Source of the DNA: JABDJZ01 sp047619685
GTDB lineage: Bacteria > Bacteroidota > Rhodothermia > Rhodothermales > UBA10348
DNA: 9,140 nucleotides
NCBI GenBank assembly: GCA_047619685.1
Contig: JBLHLC010000084.1
Coordinates: 1 to 9,140, forward strand
Reading direction: 5' to 3'
Below, in pieces: positions 7,138 to 9,140 of this stretch (its first letter is position 1; every line of letters begins with the position of its first letter). A program made the translations under genes and the position numbers. The notes under the pieces were generated by a model that saw only the letters and a program-made list of their open reading frames with translations, searched no databases and was not told the DNA's origin.

Positions 7138-7155
7138 TGGGAGTACCCGCCCAGC
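7103..7155 (+). repeat. 10-bp inverted repeat with 33-base loop at the end of the propeller gene
   Basis: GCTGGGTGGG (7103-7112) can pair with CCCGCCCAGC (7146-7155), ten pairs including one G-U wobble. It spans the TGA at 7135-7137 of the restored reading frame. No T-run follows, so it is not a standard intrinsic terminator, but its place just past the gene would suit RNA 3'-end protection or weak termination. Confidence 0.4.
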
Positions 7156-7176
7156 AAGGCAGATAACGAGACTTCA

Positions 7177-7206
7177 CCTATTTCAGACAAACATGTCGTA
7201 AATAGG
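7177..7206. promoter_or_regulatory. 30-bp imperfect dyad upstream of the porin gene, candidate operator or hairpin
   Basis: The arms CCTATTT (7177-7183) and AAATAGG (7200-7206) are perfect inverted repeats. Inside them, after a two-base mismatch on each side, GACA (7186-7189) pairs with TGTC (7194-7197) about the tetraloop AACA. Eleven of thirteen positions per arm pair. The element lies 36 bases before the ATG at 7243 and directly before the AT-rich stretch 7207-7220. It could bind a dimeric regulator or form an RNA stem-loop; no T-run follows to mark it as a terminator. Confidence 0.5.
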
Positions 7207-7220
7207 ATTATATATTCTGA
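7207..7220 (+). promoter_or_regulatory. AT-rich promoter-like stretch before the porin gene
   Basis: This is the most AT-rich patch in the 7138-7242 gap. TATATT (7211-7216) matches five of six bases of a sigma70 -10 box and lies 26 bases before the ATG. A -35 box at the proper distance is not clear; the region where it would lie is occupied by the dyad at 7177-7206. A Bacteroidota-type TAnnTTTG box is only partly matched. Confidence 0.3.
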
Positions 7221-7242
7221 CTGAGCAATCCACACGCCTACC

Positions 7243-8436
7243 ATGCGCATTTTCCTTCTGGTCAGTTTGTTAGTCACCACGGCGGGGCCGGGACTCGCCC
7301 AGCAGGCAGCCACTGACTTTTTCTCCGCCATCAGAAGCGGGTCCGTCACCGGCAATCTTCGCCTTCGCCACGAAATGGTGTCTGAGGACGGGAAGGACGA
7401 AAACGCCCAGGCGATGACCTTTCGAACCATGCTGGGCTATCGGACGGCGTCGTTTCGTTCGCTGGCCGCGTATGTCGAAATGGAGGCGGTCGCTGACATT
7501 ATCGAGGACTACAACAACGCGGGAGCAGGGAGCCTGGGCAACGGTAAAACTGACTACCCCGTCGTCGCCGACCCGGGCATGGCAGAGGTCAATCAGGCGT
7601 ATCTACGGTGGGCCACTAGCGGCACCGCCGTCACGGTGGGCCGCCAGGAAATTGTCACCGGCGACTCCCGGTTCGTGGGCAATGTGGGCTGGCGTCAGAA
7701 CCACCAGAGTTATGACGCCATCAGGGTGACCAGCAAGGTGCTTGACCGCGTCGATGTCAGCTACGCCTACGTGAATAGGGCGCATCGCATTTTTGGGAGC
7801 GATGCGGTCATGAAGAGCCACCTGGCCTCGGTGGCCATTCCGGTTCAGGATATCGCCAGAGTCCGGGCCTACGCCACGCTACTCGATTACGACGGGCACG
7901 CGGGCTCCGCCCAGACGTTTGGCGCAGAGGTGACCGGCTCGGTCAGTGCGGGAGACGCCATGAAATTGTCTTTCGAAGCCGAATACGCCAACCAGCAGGA
8001 CGCCTTCGACAATCCCGCCAAGTTGGACGCCAGCTACACCAACTTCGCGGTAGGTGCGGCTCGGCAGGGTTTTTCCCTGAACATCGCCCAGGAAACGCTG
8101 GGCGGAAGCACGGCGGACGGCGCCTTTTCAACCCCGCTTGCGACATTGCACAAATTCAACGGATGGGCCGATCGCTTTTTGGGGACGCCAGCGAATGGCC
8201 TTGTGGACCGGCTCGTTTCAGTGGGCTACTCCAAAGGCATTCTGGGAGTCATCGCCGCCTATCACGACTACTCCAGCGATTCCGGGTCGATAGACTATGG
8301 GTCAGAGATTGATATCCAGCTGACCTACGCCGTCTCCGAAAAGCCGGCGCTTGGCGTGAAGCTGGCGCGCTACCTGGCGGACGCACATTCCTCCGACATC
8401 ACCAAGGTCTGGCTGTGGACGTCGCTGGGCTTCTGA
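7243..8436 (+). CDS. Outer-membrane beta-barrel of the alginate-export (AlgE-like) porin family
   Basis: This is a 397-residue outer-membrane channel. A signal peptide (MRIFLLVSLLVTTAGPGLA, cut before Gln20) precedes repeated amphipathic strands, and the protein ends in Phe, as barrel proteins do for Bam-complex recognition. Family marks are YVEMEAVADIIEDYN (77-91), YPVVADPGMAEVNQAYLRW (105-123), GRQEIVTGDSRFVGNVGW with RQNHQSYDA (133-159), and TPLATLHKFNGWADRFL (297-313). These motifs are shared by proteins annotated as 'alginate export family', most of which have no proven alginate role, so the substrate here is open. No alginate biosynthesis genes are visible. The ATG at 7243 is fixed by the signal peptide; no Shine-Dalgarno sequence precedes it. 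A dyad and AT-rich promoter-like stretch lie upstream, suggesting its own transcription start. Confidence 0.85.
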   Translation: MRIFLLVSLLVTTAGPGLAQQAATDFFSAIRSGSVTGNLRLRHEMVSEDGKDENAQAMTFRTMLGYRTASFRSLAAYVEMEAVADIIEDYNNAGAGSLGNGKTDYPVVADPGMAEVNQAYLRWATSGTAVTVGRQEIVTGDSRFVGNVGWRQNHQSYDAIRVTSKVLDRVDVSYAYVNRAHRIFGSDAVMKSHLASVAIPVQDIARVRAYATLLDYDGHAGSAQTFGAEVTGSVSAGDAMKLSFEAEYANQQDAFDNPAKLDASYTNFAVGAARQGFSLNIAQETLGGSTADGAFSTPLATLHKFNGWADRFLGTPANGLVDRLVSVGYSKGILGVIAAYHDYSSDSGSIDYGSEIDIQLTYAVSEKPALGVKLARYLADAHSSDITKVWLWTSLGF

Positions 8437-8454
8437 GCTGAATGCCCGGGTTTT
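8425..8454 (+). terminator. Weak candidate intrinsic terminator after the porin gene
   Basis: CTGGGC (8425-8430) can pair with GCCCGG (8444-8449), six pairs with one wobble and a 13-base loop, followed by G and four T (8451-8454). The porin stop (8434-8436) lies in the loop. The stem is short and the T-run brief, so this is a low-confidence call. Confidence 0.25.
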
Positions 8455-8521
8455 GAGTGTACGGAGGCGGGATAGCCACGGCGCAGGTTCATATGTTTCT
8501 GCCCCGACATTGAGCCCGACC

Positions 8522-9140
8522 ATGCGCACTTCCAGACTCTTCCTCGTCCTGTTCCTGGCTTCGCTGGGCCAAACGGCATCCGCACAGATTCCAACCCCGG
8601 AGTCTGTCCTGGGCTTTGCAGTCGGCGCCGATTTCGAGCTCGCCACCTACGAGCAATCCCTGGCGTATTTCCAGCAATTGGACGCCGCCAGTGACAGGCT
8701 GGAGCTCCGGGAGGTGGGTACCACCAGCTTTGGACGGCCCTGGCACATCGCGCTGATCTCATCGGCAGACAACCTGGCGCAGGTCGACAAGTACCGGGAT
8801 ATCGCCCGGCGGCTCGCGTACCCGGCAAAGGGCATGACGGACGACGATGCGCGCGCGCTGGCCAGGGAAGGAAAGGCCATCGTGCATATCGATGGGGGGC
8901 TGCACGCCACGGAGGTGGCCCACGCGCAGCACGCCATCCAACTGGCCTATGACTTGGTGACCGGGGACGACGATCCGGAGATCGCCGCCATCCTCGATGA
9001 GGTCATTCTGGTACTCTGGTTCTCCATCAATCCGGACGGCCAGACCATGGTTTCGGATTGGTACTACTCCAATCTGGGTACGCCGTACGAAGTCTCAGGG
9101 ACGCCCTTTCTGTACCAGAAGTACGTCGGGCACGACAACA
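8522..9140 (+). CDS. Secreted M14 zinc carboxypeptidase-family protein, N-terminal part
   Basis: The 206 visible residues are the start of a metallopeptidase that would cleave C-terminal residues or cell-wall peptides; the gene runs off the window. A signal peptide ends at about residue 21 (GQTASA before Gln22). The M14 domain follows with a short N-terminal strand-helix segment, then the conserved ELREVGTTSFGRPWHIALIS (61-80). The zinc-binding HxxE lies in GGLHATEVA (His128, Glu131), and SINPDGQ (168-174) is the usual motif after the second strand. The second zinc His and the catalytic Glu would be beyond the window. Homologues of this style are often 800-900 residues. The ATG at 8522 is the natural start because it precedes the signal peptide directly; no Shine-Dalgarno sequence is present. 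It follows the porin gene by 85 bases on the same strand, so co-transcription is possible. Confidence 0.9.
   Translation, partial: MRTSRLFLVLFLASLGQTASAQIPTPESVLGFAVGADFELATYEQSLAYFQQLDAASDRLELREVGTTSFGRPWHIALISSADNLAQVDKYRDIARRLAYPAKGMTDDDARALAREGKAIVHIDGGLHATEVAHAQHAIQLAYDLVTGDDDPEIAAILDEVILVLWFSINPDGQTMVSDWYYSNLGTPYEVSGTPFLYQKYVGHDN

Noticed and set aside
8492..8499. TATGTTTC as a Bacteroidota-type TAnnTTTG promoter box for the M14 gene
   Set aside because: Seven of eight bases match, but no TTG element lies at the expected distance upstream, so it is too weak to call.
1..9140. Novel defence, mobile or biosynthetic system
   Set aside because: No nuclease, helicase, reverse transcriptase, integrase, transposase, NRPS/PKS or RiPP signature was seen, and no direct-repeat array or attachment-site pair. 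The recognised genes are ordinary housekeeping or envelope functions.

Overview
This is a compact, GC-rich bacterial chromosomal window of 9140 bases. It has six genes or gene parts that I can name by family and one protein of unknown family. Several protein types (a Vps10/BNR-repeat secreted protein, a large M14 metallopeptidase with a signal peptide, an outer-membrane barrel of the alginate-export type) and the near absence of Shine-Dalgarno sequences before the starts point to a Gram-negative organism of the Rhodothermota/Balneolota/Bacteroidota or Gemmatimonadota kind. That placement is inferred from gene content and composition only.

Layout. Bases 2-484 (+) hold the C-terminal part of a PnuC-type transporter. 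It converges on arfB (481-900, -), which encodes the small GGQ peptidyl-tRNA hydrolase that rescues stalled ribosomes. The two stop codons overlap in the 4-base sequence CTAG, and a perfect 15-bp palindrome sits at the junction. Bases 975-2078 (+) encode an unrecognised exported or membrane-anchored protein. It has an Ala/Glu/Arg-rich decapeptide repeat and a separate C-terminal domain, and it converges on a secreted GH13 alpha-amylase-family enzyme (2090-3994, -). A 91-bp divergent control region containing a 13-bp palindrome separates the amylase from a large secreted Asp-box (BNR/Vps10-type) beta-propeller protein (4086-7031, +).

The coding frame of the propeller protein appears broken by one base at an 8-G run (6927-6934). 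The next frame, down to 7137, carries what looks like the missing last strands of its C-terminal Ig/FlgD-like domain. Two inverted repeats and an AT-rich promoter-like stretch follow. Next come an outer-membrane beta-barrel of the alginate-export family (7243-8436, +) and the N-terminal third or less of a secreted M14 zinc carboxypeptidase (8522 to the window end, +).

From 2090 onward every gene product carries an export signal, so the right two thirds of the window is a set of envelope or secreted proteins (glucan hydrolysis, propeller scaffold, porin, peptidase). I see no integrase, transposase, CRISPR array, tRNA, rRNA or toxin-antitoxin pair, and no clear novel system. The most notable items are the G8 frameshift, the 30-bp dyad upstream of the porin gene, and the repeat protein.
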